This document shows positions 26,145 to 35,930 of a DNA stretch of 64,000 bases, in pieces. Source of the DNA: Candidatus Gastranaerophilales bacterium (GTDB taxonomy: Bacteria; Cyanobacteriota; Vampirovibrionia; Gastranaerophilales; Gastranaerophilaceae); assembly GCA_944326485.1 (NCBI GenBank), contig CALVED010000001.1:124001-188000 (forward strand), in the 5' to 3' direction. The notes beneath the pieces were generated by a model. That model worked only from the letters and a program-made list of their open reading frames with translations, searched no databases and was not told where the DNA came from. The translations under genes and the position numbers were made by a program. How positions within the stretch are numbered: the first letter of the stretch is position 1; each line of letters opens with the position of its first letter.

Positions 26145-29100
26145 TTATGAAACTTTATGAAGAATTAAAGTATTGAAATCTTCAGGTTTTATAGTAATTG
26201 GTAATTCTCTTCCTTGAGAATCTTCTCTTCTTAAATAATAATAGTCTTTTCCATCTTTCTTCATCTTGGCAATTTTGTATATTGAAGTGTCAGAAGTTCT
26301 TTCATTTTGGAATTTTGTACCAAGTTTCATTCCATGTTTTAGCCCTTGTTTCGCATTTGCATTTTCTGCAGATAAAATAATTCTATTATTTAAGCTACCT
26401 TCTTTTATTGATGTTTTTGTTTCTTTTCTATTCATTGGAGATGTTAACGGAGTATTTGATCCTTCCATATCATGAAGCATAAGAACTACCGATCCATCAT
26501 TATTATATCTAATAACAGATTGTAATTTTTCGCTATTTTTTATTTGAACTTTTCCATCTTCATCTTTTTCATAAATTGAAACTGGTAATGTAGCAGTTGC
26601 ACCATCATTTAAAGCACTTAATTCTTTTTTAGACCTTAAACCTGCTATAGAATTCATATTATCATAGAATTTTTTAACAAATTTATACTTGTTATTTTCA
26701 TCATCATTCAACCATTCCCAATGTATTATATTTCTATTTTGTTGATGATAATTTTTTGCTTTTGTTTCATAGCCGGAAGCACCAACTCTGTCACCTGCAA
26801 AATCAGTTGGGCTGCCAGGAAGTGTTATTAACAATTTATATATAGAATAATATCTGTCATAAGCAGGTGTTAATATTGAATCTAGAACTTTTGCCTCTAT
26901 TTCTTCTCTATTTTCAATTTTTTCACCATTATATTCTACTTGATCTAATACACTTTTTATTGCAACCTCAAAAGGTCTTGTACCAAATGCAGTAGCATCA
27001 AAGTGTTTTCCTTTAAACTGACCTGATGCCAGTTCGCTTATTGCCTTTTCTACAAGTTTTTTACTGTCAGAATTTTTTAAAACATCTGAAAACGCAGTAT
27101 TTAATCTTGTTCCCATTGCAATTGCCATTGAATTTACTTTATCAAAATCTATCGATTTTATATCTTTCAATAAACATTTAGCCGCAGCAGCTTTATGTTC
27201 ATCACTTGAAAAATCAGAATTAAATAATCCCATATCTAAAGCTAAACAATGAATAACACGAGGTTTATCATGGTTGCCTACAAATGTGTATGAATTAACA
27301 ACTCCATCCTCAGGACTTTGGAATAAAAACCCTGGATTTGTTCCTGACCAACCTGTATCCATTTTATCCCTTAATTCAAAGTTTTTACCTTGCATTGCTC
27401 TCCAGCTGGAATCTCCATTTTCAAAACTATAGTTTGAAAATAAATCAGGCAATAAAGAGAAGAAATAATTATAATTTGCTACAGCAGTTATTCCGGTTGC
27501 TTCTAGGAATTTTCTTTCTGCATCTGCATCGCTTGTAAATATTGATTTATTCTCATCTTTAAATAAATCATATAAATCTGTAATTTCTGCCGTTGTATAT
27601 GCATGTGGATTTTCTTCCAATACAGTTTTATTGAAATTCTTCCAAAAATCCGTAACATTATTCCAAGCTTTTGTCATACTATCAACATCGGATCTTACAG
27701 AATCTATTGAAGCAATATCTTTTGCAGCGTCAATTCTCCAACCTTGACCTGCTTCTGTTCTATCTATAATCATTTCTGCAATCTTATAATCATTTAAATT
27801 TCTTAAAGCAAATCGTTTACTTATCTTATCTTTTAATAATTGCTTATCAACGTCAGAAATATTTTCTATTCCTTGCTTTAATAGATCTACGACTATTTGT
27901 GACTCTTCTTCTAAAGATTTACCGGAATATGGAATACCTAAACTTTGAAGTGTTACTTCACTTTCATCAACATTTGAGAAATCAATATTTCCTTTAACAT
28001 CTATTTTAATATCTGCATTTGGATTCAAAGCTTTAACAAATAAATATTTTGTTATTTCCGGAGCGATTTCTGATATAACATACTTTCCATAATCACTAAC
28101 CATTCCATCTTCTTCAATTCCTTTTACATCGGATATTATAGAACTGATAAATGGAACAATCTGTTCTTTATATAAGTTTTCAGCTTCTTCATATACTTTT
28201 AAATACTTTTCAGGAAGATTTGGATTTCCTGCTTTAGAAATATCATATCTTGATACACCAACTTCTTCTGATGTATTTGCCTTCTTTGCTATATAAGGCG
28301 ATGTCATTACTCCAAGCATATTCGTAGCAAATGGAAGTGTTTCTAATGGTAATTCCATTGATTTTCTTAGAATATAATCAGAAACTTTATAATCATTTCC
28401 ATAGCCTTCAGGATTTATATCCGCTCTCATATCTGCATCATCTAATCTTCTTAAATGGTAATTTCCATTAACTACATTATTTAATACTTCAATATCAATT
28501 TTATCTAATACAGATTTTGGAAGTTCACCTGCTGTAACTAACTTATTAATTACAGAATAATAATCTTCAGCTGTTTCAGCATAACCGCCAATTAAATTAG
28601 ATACATATTCTAATAAAGTATCAGAGGTCAATTTTGTCCAGTATCTGCCGGAATTTAGTGCATAATCTCTTACAGCTAAAGCACCTTTATCAAAATCTTC
28701 TATTGCTATATCTCTTGCGTCTGGTTCCAATTTAGAGAATCTTGCATCATCTTTATCGCATCTATAGAAATTAAGTTTTGCTATATCAACATTACCATCC
28801 CAAACTTCAAGACCTGCTGCATTACTTTTATTTACAACATTAAAATTTGTAAAATCAGAAACTTTTTTCATTACCTCTACATCAGATAAATCTAACTCTC
28901 CTTCATCGGCAACTACGTTTCTTACATTTCTTTCCAGTTCAACAGGGTTAACTTCAATTGGAAAAGGATATACTGCATCATCATGTCTTGTTATATCATA
29001 TATATTATCAGTATTTTTATTATCATAAGTTGTTAATCTGCTTGGTGAATCTGATTTTTTTTGTTCTTCACTTGCAAGTCTGTCATCATAAAATTGTATA

Positions 29101-30101
29101 TATGTTGGCTTATATGCTTTATAGTCAGCATTATCTTTCACTTCTCCATCTTTTGTAACAATAAATGGAGCATTAATTATTTTCATCCTTGTATAATCAC
29201 ATTTATCAGGAATTATTCCCAAAGAAACTTTTTCATCAGCTCTAAACATATTTTTTGAAAAAGAATCTTGACCTTTTCTTAAAAATTCAGATAAATGAAT
29301 ACCACCGAATCCTTCATTAACTAACGCTGCATCTGCAATCCAGTTTATGTCATGCTTAAATAATTCTTGCTGCATTATCTTAAAATCTTTTTCTGTCCCC
29401 AAATTTGGAGCTGGTTGGTATGCATTTTCTGTCCAATACAAATGAGAAGAAATTGTATCCTTAGTATAGGGAGTTCCTACTATTCTTTTAACACCTTCTT
29501 TTTCTAACTCCGGCAATCTTGCTATTATTCCATAGAAATTACCGCCAAGTTTATTAGCATGATTTCTTACAGATGTTAATGCCTTTGCTCGTAAGCTTTC
29601 ATTTAATTTCGGACTTCCATCTTTACCATCTATACCCGGATAATATTCATCCGGCATTATTAATTGCATAACACCATTTTTATTAATTATTGCTCTGTTA
29701 TTTAGTACTACATTATATTTATTATCAGTATTTTTTGTATCAAATATTCCAATTACACTACCATTATCAAACGCATAAGATGTTTCTTTTGTATTTTTAT
29801 CTGTTAATTTAAATCTATATGCAAATCCCATATTTGAATCAATCTCAGGACATTCTGCCATATCCACATTCACAGAAAACCCATCCATTGGAATAACTGC
29901 ATCCGGATTTGTTTGATTTAATACATTTAAATTTCCCTTTGAATCACGAATGATATTATAAAGTTCTACATTACAATCATATTTATCAGGATCATATAAA
30001 TAATAGAATTGCTGAACTTCATATCCTGTTTTATCTATTTTTTTATTGTGTCCTGAAAATGATACATTATTCGTACTAATTCTACTTTTTGGAATATTCA
30101 C
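26145..30101 (-). CDS. Giant cytoplasmic GH13 (alpha-amylase-like) protein with N-terminal SFSG motif
   Basis: The 1318-residue protein starts MNIPKSRISTNNVSFSGHNKK, with the SFSG motif at about 14-17 and no signal peptide. GH13 conserved regions are visible: an INWIADAALVNEGF block near 255 (region I-like), GWRIDAAKDI near 787 with the nucleophile Asp, TTAEITDLYD near 838 with the acid/base Glu, and FVGNHDKPR near 942. About 500 residues separate regions I and II, far more than usual. The C-terminal 200 residues look like a beta domain (VVLMLHDMEGSNTPLTSP). A glycogen- or oligosaccharide-active enzyme in the cytoplasm is likely; the specificity is unknown. Confidence 0.75.
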   Translation of the reverse strand: MNIPKSRISTNNVSFSGHNKKIDKTGYEVQQFYYLYDPDKYDCNVELYNIIRDSKGNLNVLNQTNPDAVIPMDGFSVNVDMAECPEIDSNMGFAYRFKLTDKNTKETSYAFDNGSVIGIFDTKNTDNKYNVVLNNRAIINKNGVMQLIMPDEYYPGIDGKDGSPKLNESLRAKALTSVRNHANKLGGNFYGIIARLPELEKEGVKRIVGTPYTKDTISSHLYWTENAYQPAPNLGTEKDFKIMQQELFKHDINWIADAALVNEGFGGIHLSEFLRKGQDSFSKNMFRADEKVSLGIIPDKCDYTRMKIINAPFIVTKDGEVKDNADYKAYKPTYIQFYDDRLASEEQKKSDSPSRLTTYDNKNTDNIYDITRHDDAVYPFPIEVNPVELERNVRNVVADEGELDLSDVEVMKKVSDFTNFNVVNKSNAAGLEVWDGNVDIAKLNFYRCDKDDARFSKLEPDARDIAIEDFDKGALAVRDYALNSGRYWTKLTSDTLLEYVSNLIGGYAETAEDYYSVINKLVTAGELPKSVLDKIDIEVLNNVVNGNYHLRRLDDADMRADINPEGYGNDYKVSDYILRKSMELPLETLPFATNMLGVMTSPYIAKKANTSEEVGVSRYDISKAGNPNLPEKYLKVYEEAENLYKEQIVPFISSIISDVKGIEEDGMVSDYGKYVISEIAPEITKYLFVKALNPNADIKIDVKGNIDFSNVDESEVTLQSLGIPYSGKSLEEESQIVVDLLKQGIENISDVDKQLLKDKISKRFALRNLNDYKIAEMIIDRTEAGQGWRIDAAKDIASIDSVRSDVDSMTKAWNNVTDFWKNFNKTVLEENPHAYTTAEITDLYDLFKDENKSIFTSDADAERKFLEATGITAVANYNYFFSLLPDLFSNYSFENGDSSWRAMQGKNFELRDKMDTGWSGTNPGFLFQSPEDGVVNSYTFVGNHDKPRVIHCLALDMGLFNSDFSSDEHKAAAAKCLLKDIKSIDFDKVNSMAIAMGTRLNTAFSDVLKNSDSKKLVEKAISELASGQFKGKHFDATAFGTRPFEVAIKSVLDQVEYNGEKIENREEIEAKVLDSILTPAYDRYYSIYKLLITLPGSPTDFAGDRVGASGYETKAKNYHQQNRNIIHWEWLNDDENNKYKFVKKFYDNMNSIAGLRSKKELSALNDGATATLPVSIYEKDEDGKVQIKNSEKLQSVIRYNNDGSVVLMLHDMEGSNTPLTSPMNRKETKTSIKEGSLNNRIILSAENANAKQGLKHGMKLGTKFQNERTSDTSIYKIAKMKKDGKDYYYLRREDSQGRELPITIKPEDFNTLILHKVS

Positions 30102-30296
30102 ACTGTGCTCCTTTTCACATGCAGAAATTTATACTAATTTAATTCTTCTAAATGCTTTTTCTTGCCTTTTTTTTTCTATTTCTTTAACAAATGTTTACAT
30201 TCTATTTTTGTTAAAAATTGTAAAAAAAATTGTTTATTACAATTTTTTAAGTCAATTATTTATATATTTATACATTAAAAATACAGCGGAGAAAAT

Positions 30297-30590
30297 ATGT
30301 CTAATATAATAAATTCCCAAATGAATATTAACAATAACTCAATTGCAGCAAAAAATCTTACTGATTCTTCTGTGCAACAAAGAAAAATTGGAGTAATCAG
30401 TGCACCGGAATCTCTTCCCAAATATTCCATTAATAAAGTCCTTCAAGAGAAAGACGAATTTAGGAAAACTACCATTTCTCAAAATTATATAAAAAGTGAA
30501 AATTCAAAAAAAAGAAAAAGTAATTTATTAAAACTTGGATTTATTCTTTCTGCTGTAGCCGGTTTCTTTATTCTAAAAAGAAAAGTATAA
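30297..30590 (+). CDS. Small tail-anchored membrane protein
   Basis: This 97-residue protein follows GCGGAGAAAAT. It is polar and Asn/Ser-rich for about 75 residues, then a basic patch (KKRKSNLLK) leads into one hydrophobic C-terminal helix (LGFILSAVAGFFIL) ending KRKV. That layout suggests a C-terminally anchored inner-membrane protein. It lies just upstream of the PHP-like gene, 31 bases apart, and is probably co-transcribed with it. It starts with a short polar N-terminus like other lineage-specific proteins here, but I recognise no family. Confidence 0.65.
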   Translation: MSNIINSQMNINNNSIAAKNLTDSSVQQRKIGVISAPESLPKYSINKVLQEKDEFRKTTISQNYIKSENSKKRKSNLLKLGFILSAVAGFFILKRKV

Positions 30591-30621
30591 TTAAGTTCTT
30601 TTAAATAAAATTGGAGAAAAA

Positions 30622-32082
30622 ATGAAAATAGAATTCTCTCAACCACAATTAAACAAATATCCATTTGCAATAAAACAAAACAAGAATACTTATAGTCAAA
30701 CTATAAATAATGACCGTTTTGAATCACATCAGAATACACCAGAAAAATTCAATATTTCTTTTGGCAAAGGATTTTTTGACAGAATTCTTGAAAAAATAGA
30801 TAGAAGAAATTCTACAAATTTTGATGAACTAAACGATAATGGCGAAGAACCTTCATTTTTTGCAAAAGAATTATCTGCAGGCATTAAAACGTTTTTAGAA
30901 AAAGAAATTCCAGCTAAAAATTTAAAAAGTATAATGACTCCTGATGAGTTTAGAGAAATATTGCCGACTCTTAATAAGGAAAATTTTAATTCCTCAAGAA
31001 AAAATAGAGAATCAGGGGTATATTGTGTTGATTTAGATTATCAAAGTAACTTTTCTAAGGGTAATGAAAATATATTTGACATTTTAGATAATGCAGCAAA
31101 ATATGCTGATGAGTACTATGCCAAAACAGGTAAACCATTTATTTTTGCACTAACTGACAGAGATACTCTTGACGGTGTAAAACATGCAATTAGAATCATA
31201 GGAGAAAATCCTGAAAAATATAAACATTTAAAATTTTTACCTGCAATTAAATTAACTTATGCTCATGAAGCACCTAATTCGCAACTTAAATATGAAAATA
31301 GTGATATGTTAATCTATGGTATTAATCCATTTTCAATAAATATATCAAATTTTGTTGAAACAACAATTGCAAAAAGGAAAAGAATGGTTATTAATTTCAT
31401 AAAACAAGTTAATCATTTATACCCTGAATTTGCATATAGCGTAATAGAATTTGCAGAACAAAACAGATTAAAATACAAAAAAGATTTCACCGTATCTAAC
31501 TTATATTGGAGAGCTAGAGAATACGCAGAAACTAAAGGTGACACAGCAATTAAAAGTATTAAATTAGTACCAGAAGATGTTATTTCTGAGGCAGAAGACA
31601 TTATAGATCAATTAGATCAAATTTTCGTTGGTTCTCAACAGGGTCCATATTCTGCATCCGGTTCTCAAATTATTAAAGATTCAGATGTAAACAAAAGTAT
31701 AAAAGAAGTATTTGAAGAATATTCAACACACCTTGACGAATCTCAAGGAAAAGTTGTTTCTTCCGCAGAAAATCTATACGATGACATGATAGATTGTCTT
31801 TCACTAGAAGCTTCTCCTCCTGTTATAGCTTTATCTGCGCCTTATTATCTTTCTCACTATTATGAAGAAAGTAACAGTTCAGAATTCCCTAATGTAGTAG
31901 AATTTATTAAAGATTTACAAGAACGCTCAGGCGGTTTACTTGTTGCTTTTGAATCAGTTGTCCCAAGCTATGATTTAGACTCTGCATTAACTCCTGAAAT
32001 AATCAAAAATTTCAATAATTATTTAAGAGAACATACTGACTTATATGAAGTAGGCGGAAGTTTTGCAAAACGCTATTTCTAA
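30622..32082 (+). CDS. PHP-domain-like protein with degenerate metal site
   Basis: The 486-residue protein carries FNISFGKGFF near residue 43, a variant of the motif in neighbouring lineage-specific proteins. From about 133 it reads VYCVDLDYQSNFSKG, then IFALTDRDTLDGVKHAI near 173. These match PHP motifs I (D-L-H-x-H-S-x-x-S-D-G) and II (A-L-T-D-H-D-T-x-x-G), but the metal-binding His are replaced by Asp, Gln and Arg and the Asp by Lys. A later VGSQQGPYSASGSQ loop and a C-terminal beta/alpha stretch follow. It is probably a catalytically dead or altered PHP fold. The AGGAGAAAAA-like site (TTGGAGAAAAAATG) fits the start. Confidence 0.6.
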   Translation: MKIEFSQPQLNKYPFAIKQNKNTYSQTINNDRFESHQNTPEKFNISFGKGFFDRILEKIDRRNSTNFDELNDNGEEPSFFAKELSAGIKTFLEKEIPAKNLKSIMTPDEFREILPTLNKENFNSSRKNRESGVYCVDLDYQSNFSKGNENIFDILDNAAKYADEYYAKTGKPFIFALTDRDTLDGVKHAIRIIGENPEKYKHLKFLPAIKLTYAHEAPNSQLKYENSDMLIYGINPFSINISNFVETTIAKRKRMVINFIKQVNHLYPEFAYSVIEFAEQNRLKYKKDFTVSNLYWRAREYAETKGDTAIKSIKLVPEDVISEAEDIIDQLDQIFVGSQQGPYSASGSQIIKDSDVNKSIKEVFEEYSTHLDESQGKVVSSAENLYDDMIDCLSLEASPPVIALSAPYYLSHYYEESNSSEFPNVVEFIKDLQERSGGLLVAFESVVPSYDLDSALTPEIIKNFNNYLREHTDLYEVGGSFAKRYF

Positions 32083-32083
32083 A

Positions 32084-32965
32084 TTATTTGCCACTTGATA
32101 AATTATATGTTAATACTACATCATTTCCTTGTTCTGATATATATAGAACATCATCCTTGATATATAAGAAATAAGGCTTTGATACTTTATTCATAAATAC
32201 ACTAACATTGCCATTTTTAGTAATTTTTAAAATATTATCAGCATCGAAATTAGCAACGTATATATTATCATACTTATCAATAGCCAAACCAACAGGTCCT
32301 TCTAATAATGAATTTTTAACAAATGGTATTTTATTTTTTTGTTTATCCACCTTAACTATAGAATTATCAGAATAACATGCTACAAAAATATTACCTTCTG
32401 AATCTACTACCATACCGGCTGGTGAATCAAACTTATCAATTAACACTCTTTTAGCCGCAGTAGCCTTAGAAACCTTAGAACGTTCTATTTGTTCTGTCTG
32501 CATATTAAACTGTTCCATTGCATCTCTATATAACTGCCTTGCAATATAGTATTTTTCATAATCATCAGGAATATACTTTAAATATTTTATTGTTAATGAA
32601 TAATTTTTTCTATTATATGAAATTTTAGCAGCCTGAAGAATTGCAGCATAATCTCTTGGATTTAAAGCAATTGCTTTTACATAATTATTATATGCTTCAT
32701 CATAATCTTTTTTTGCAACATAAATATTAGCAATATTATAATAAGCATCAGACATTTTTGGATTATACTTTAATGCTTCATTAAATGAAGTAAGTGCACC
32801 ATCGTAAGATTTCATCTTAACCATTTGCACACCTTTTTTATATGCGGAAACTGCTTTCTGCATATTTTGTTCAGATACACTAATGGCGTAAGAAATACTG
32901 CTTTGTAATAAACAACAAGCAATTCCAATTATAACAGCTAATTTTTTAATTTTATTCTTTTTCAT
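32084..32965 (-). CDS. Periplasmic TPR plus NHL/beta-propeller-like protein
   Basis: A signal peptide (MKKNKIKKLAVIIGIACCLLQ... ending SYA) leads into three TPR units at about 38-140. A typical one is YDGALTSFNEALKYNPKMSDAYYNIANIY in outline. From about 180, repeated FDSPAGMVVDSEGNIFVACYSDNSI and LEGPVGLAIDKYDNIYVANFDADNI segments are NHL/SMP-30-like blades. Only about three blades fit in the length, so a full propeller would need oligomers or is absent. The start overlaps the gatA stop (TAATG), which couples the two. Scaffold or sensor role inferred. Confidence 0.75.
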   Translation of the reverse strand: MKKNKIKKLAVIIGIACCLLQSSISYAISVSEQNMQKAVSAYKKGVQMVKMKSYDGALTSFNEALKYNPKMSDAYYNIANIYVAKKDYDEAYNNYVKAIALNPRDYAAILQAAKISYNRKNYSLTIKYLKYIPDDYEKYYIARQLYRDAMEQFNMQTEQIERSKVSKATAAKRVLIDKFDSPAGMVVDSEGNIFVACYSDNSIVKVDKQKNKIPFVKNSLLEGPVGLAIDKYDNIYVANFDADNILKITKNGNVSVFMNKVSKPYFLYIKDDVLYISEQGNDVVLTYNLSSGK

Positions 32966-34443
32966 TACACCAACGACATAGAAGGAATACTATAATTAAA
33001 TTGTACAGCTTCTTCTAACTTAAAGGCAACATTTAACAATTTTGTTTCATTTAAAGAATTAGCTTGAAGCTGTATACCAATTGGCATTCCATCAGAATCT
33101 AAGCCTACGGGTATATTCATAGCAGGAATTCCAGCTAAATTAGCCGTAATTGTTGCTATGTCAGTCAAGTACATGCTTAATGGATCTTCAACTTTGGAAC
33201 CAATATCAAAAGCTGTATGAGGACAAGTTGGAGATATTAAAACATCTACTTTACTAAATGCAGTATCAAAATCTTGTTTTATTAATCTTCTTAATTGTTG
33301 TGCTTTTTTATAATATGCATCATAATATCCTGAACTTAGTGCGTAAGTACCAAGCATTATTCTTCTTTTAACTTCATCACCAAAACCTTCTGCTCTTGTT
33401 TTTACATACATATCATATAAATTTTCAGGATTCTTTGTTCTATAGCCATATTTTACACCGTCAAAACGTGCCAAATTTGAGCTTGCTTCGGCAGTTGCAA
33501 CTATATAGTAAACAGCTATTGAATATTTAATTAAAGGAAGTGAAATTTCAACAATTTCAGCACCCATTGATTTATACTTTTCCAATGAATTTTGAATTGC
33601 TTTTGCAACATCTTCAGAAAGTCCTTCTGAACATAATTCTTTAATATAACCTATTTTTACTCCTTTTAAATCATTATGAATATCTTTTGTAAAATCTGGA
33701 GCTATCATATTTAAAGAAGTTGAATCTTTCTCATCATGTCCTGCAATAGCATTTAATAATAGTGCAGCGTCTTCAACCGTTCTTGTTATTGGTCCTATTT
33801 GATCTAAAGAAGATGCAAATGCAATTAAACCATATCTTGAAACTCTACCGTATGTGGGTTTTAAACCAACCAATCCGCAGTAACTGGCAGGTAGTCTAAT
33901 ACTACCACCGGTATCGGAGCCCAAAGCAAAAGTAGCTTCTCCTGCAGCAACTGCAGCAGCACTACCGCCAGAACTTCCTCCTGGTACTTTTTTTAGATTC
34001 CATGGGTTTCTTACTATTTTGAATGCGGAATTTTCATTACTTGATCCCATTGCAAATTCATCTAAATTTGCTTTACCTATAATCGGAATCATATTTGATT
34101 TTAATTTTTTAGTAACTGTTGCATCATAAGGAGATACAAAATTAGCCAATATCTTACTTGAGGCAGTTGTTGGATATCCTTTTAAATTAATATTATCTTT
34201 AAGCGCTAGAGGTATACCTGCTAAAGGAGGTAATTCTTCTCCTTTTCTTATCTTTTCATCAACTTTTTTTGCTGTTTCTATAGCAAAATCTTTAGTTAAA
34301 GAATTATATGCACCTATTTCTTTATCTACTGTTTCTACTTTTTTATAAACTTCATTTACTAATTCCTCAGAACTTACTTCTTTATTTAATAATGCTTTTC
34401 TTTGTTCTGATGAAGATTTTGTTATTAATTCCTGTATATCCAA
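32965..34443 (-). CDS. gatA: Asp-tRNA(Asn)/Glu-tRNA(Gln) amidotransferase subunit A
   Basis: GatA hydrolyses glutamine to supply ammonia for converting Glu-tRNA(Gln) and Asp-tRNA(Asn). The 492-residue amidase has the catalytic Lys in ALKDNINLKGYPTTASS (about 81-97) and the cis-Ser/nucleophile block GGSSGGSAAAVAAGEATFALGSD (shown here in outline, about 151-178). DTGGSIRLPAS and the PVGLDSDGMPIGIQL end follow. GatB and GatC are not in the window. The tRNA-Gln genes here would use this pathway if no GlnRS exists. Confidence 0.96.
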   Translation of the reverse strand: MDIQELITKSSSEQRKALLNKEVSSEELVNEVYKKVETVDKEIGAYNSLTKDFAIETAKKVDEKIRKGEELPPLAGIPLALKDNINLKGYPTTASSKILANFVSPYDATVTKKLKSNMIPIIGKANLDEFAMGSSNENSAFKIVRNPWNLKKVPGGSSGGSAAAVAAGEATFALGSDTGGSIRLPASYCGLVGLKPTYGRVSRYGLIAFASSLDQIGPITRTVEDAALLLNAIAGHDEKDSTSLNMIAPDFTKDIHNDLKGVKIGYIKELCSEGLSEDVAKAIQNSLEKYKSMGAEIVEISLPLIKYSIAVYYIVATAEASSNLARFDGVKYGYRTKNPENLYDMYVKTRAEGFGDEVKRRIMLGTYALSSGYYDAYYKKAQQLRRLIKQDFDTAFSKVDVLISPTCPHTAFDIGSKVEDPLSMYLTDIATITANLAGIPAMNIPVGLDSDGMPIGIQLQANSLNETKLLNVAFKLEEAVQFNYSIPSMSLV

Positions 34444-34583
34444 CTTAAATACCTCTCATGTTCTATTAATAATATTATAAATTAAAGAATATATTTTAGT
34501 AAAAAAAATAAGAAAATTTTACGTTTTTTACCTTTTAATTTTCTAATGCTATTATATTTAAAGAAACGAAAGGCATATTTTAA

Positions 34584-35642
34584 ATGGCAATTATTTCAGA
34601 TGATGAAAATTACAAATTTGAAAAAATAAAAAATGAAGATACAACTTCAGAACAAACAACTTATGATATGTCTTTTGAAACAAACATAAGACCTAAATAT
34701 TTTGAAGATTATGTCGGACAAACGACATTAAAATCAACATTGAAAATTTCAATTGAAGCTGCAAAGAAAAGAGAATTACCGCTGGATCATATACTTTTTT
34801 ACGGTCCTCCTGGTTTAGGAAAAACAACTTTAGCTTCTGTTATTGCTAATGAAATGAATACAAATATAAAAATAACTTCTGCGCCTGCTCTTGAAAGGCC
34901 AAGAGATATTATAGGAATTTTAATGTCTTTAAAAGCCGGTGATATTTTATTTATAGATGAAATTCACAGACTTAATAAAATTTCAGAAGAAATTTTATAT
35001 CCTGCAATGGAAGATTTTTATCTTGATATGACAACAGGTAAATCACAAACATTAAAATCGATAAGAATTCCCATTCCAAAATTTACACTAATAGGAGCAA
35101 CAACAAAAGCAGGCTCTTTATCAAGTCCATTAAGAGACAGGTTTGGAATAATACATCGTCTTGAATTTTATACAGAAGAAGAACTTACTAAAGTTATTCA
35201 AAGAACAGCAAAAATTCTTGATATCGAGATAGAAGAAAATGGCGCTACAGCCATTGCAAAGCGTTCGAGGGGAACTCCAAGAATAGCGAACAGACTTGTT
35301 AAAAGAGTTAGAGATTATGCTATTGTTAAATCTGACGGATTAATTAATGACAAAACAGCGAATAAAGCTCTTGATATTCTTCAAATTGATAAATTCGGGC
35401 TTGATAATACCGATAGATGCCTACTAAACATTATTGCAGATAAATACAATGGCGGACCTGTCGGTATTGAAACTTTAGCAACAGCACTCGGAGAAGACGT
35501 TAAAACAATTGAAGATGTATATGAACCGTATTTAGTTCAAAAAGGATTTATTCAAAGAACCCCAAGGGGTAGAAAATTAACACCTTTTGCCTGCAAATGT
35601 TTTAATTTACACAACATTGATATTCAGCAGCAGTTATTCTAA
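34584..35642 (+). CDS. ruvB: Holliday junction branch migration helicase RuvB
   Basis: RuvB is the hexameric AAA+ motor that moves Holliday junctions with RuvA. The 352-residue protein has [13 protein letters not shown] (Walker A about 74-82) and LFIDEIHRL (Walker B). [18 protein letters not shown] (sensor 1/arginine-finger region) and the C-terminal winged helix with [10 protein letters not shown] follow. An N-terminal extension of about 25 residues precedes the core. AAAGGC lies before the ATG. It ends adjacent to the stop of the convergent small secreted protein. Confidence 0.97.
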   Translation: MAIISDDENYKFEKIKNEDTTSEQTTYDMSFETNIRPKYFEDYVGQTTLKSTLKISIEAAKKRELPLDHILFYGPPGLGKTTLASVIANEMNTNIKITSAPALERPRDIIGILMSLKAGDILFIDEIHRLNKISEEILYPAMEDFYLDMTTGKSQTLKSIRIPIPKFTLIGATTKAGSLSSPLRDRFGIIHRLEFYTEEELTKVIQRTAKILDIEIEENGATAIAKRSRGTPRIANRLVKRVRDYAIVKSDGLINDKTANKALDILQIDKFGLDNTDRCLLNIIADKYNGGPVGIETLATALGEDVKTIEDVYEPYLVQKGFIQRTPRGRKLTPFACKCFNLHNIDIQQQLF

Positions 35643-35852
35643 TTAACCGCCGCCGCATACTTTACAAGGGACTCCGCCTCTTGCTTTTGCCTTCTTTTTA
35701 TCAACAACAATGCAGTTTTTTGTACATTTTTTCGCCCACTGACAACTTGGATGATGATATTTTAATGTTTTTTGATTAAATACAACATCTTGTGCATTAG
35801 CACTTAAACATATAAAACATATTGTTATAAATAATAAAAAATATTTTTTCAT
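35643..35852 (-). CDS. Small secreted Cys-rich protein, Ada-zinc-like
   Basis: A signal peptide (about 1-20, ending SANA) precedes a 49-residue mature part. It has YHHPSCQWAKKCTKNC and G-G-V-P-C-K-V-C near the C-terminus. The pattern Y-H-x-P-x-C-x-x-A...G-x-x-P-C-x-x-C is that of Ada-type metal-binding modules, which also occur alone or fused to secreted nucleases. One zinc via four cysteines is likely. It is free-standing and convergent with ruvB. Function unknown. Confidence 0.7.
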   Translation of the reverse strand: MKKYFLLFITICFICLSANAQDVVFNQKTLKYHHPSCQWAKKCTKNCIVVDKKKAKARGGVPCKVCGGG

Positions 35853-35930
35853 AAAATATTAATCCTTTTTTTAATTATAACATTTTACAAAAAAATATTT
35901 TTTACTTTAACTCAAATTTAATTTAAAAAT

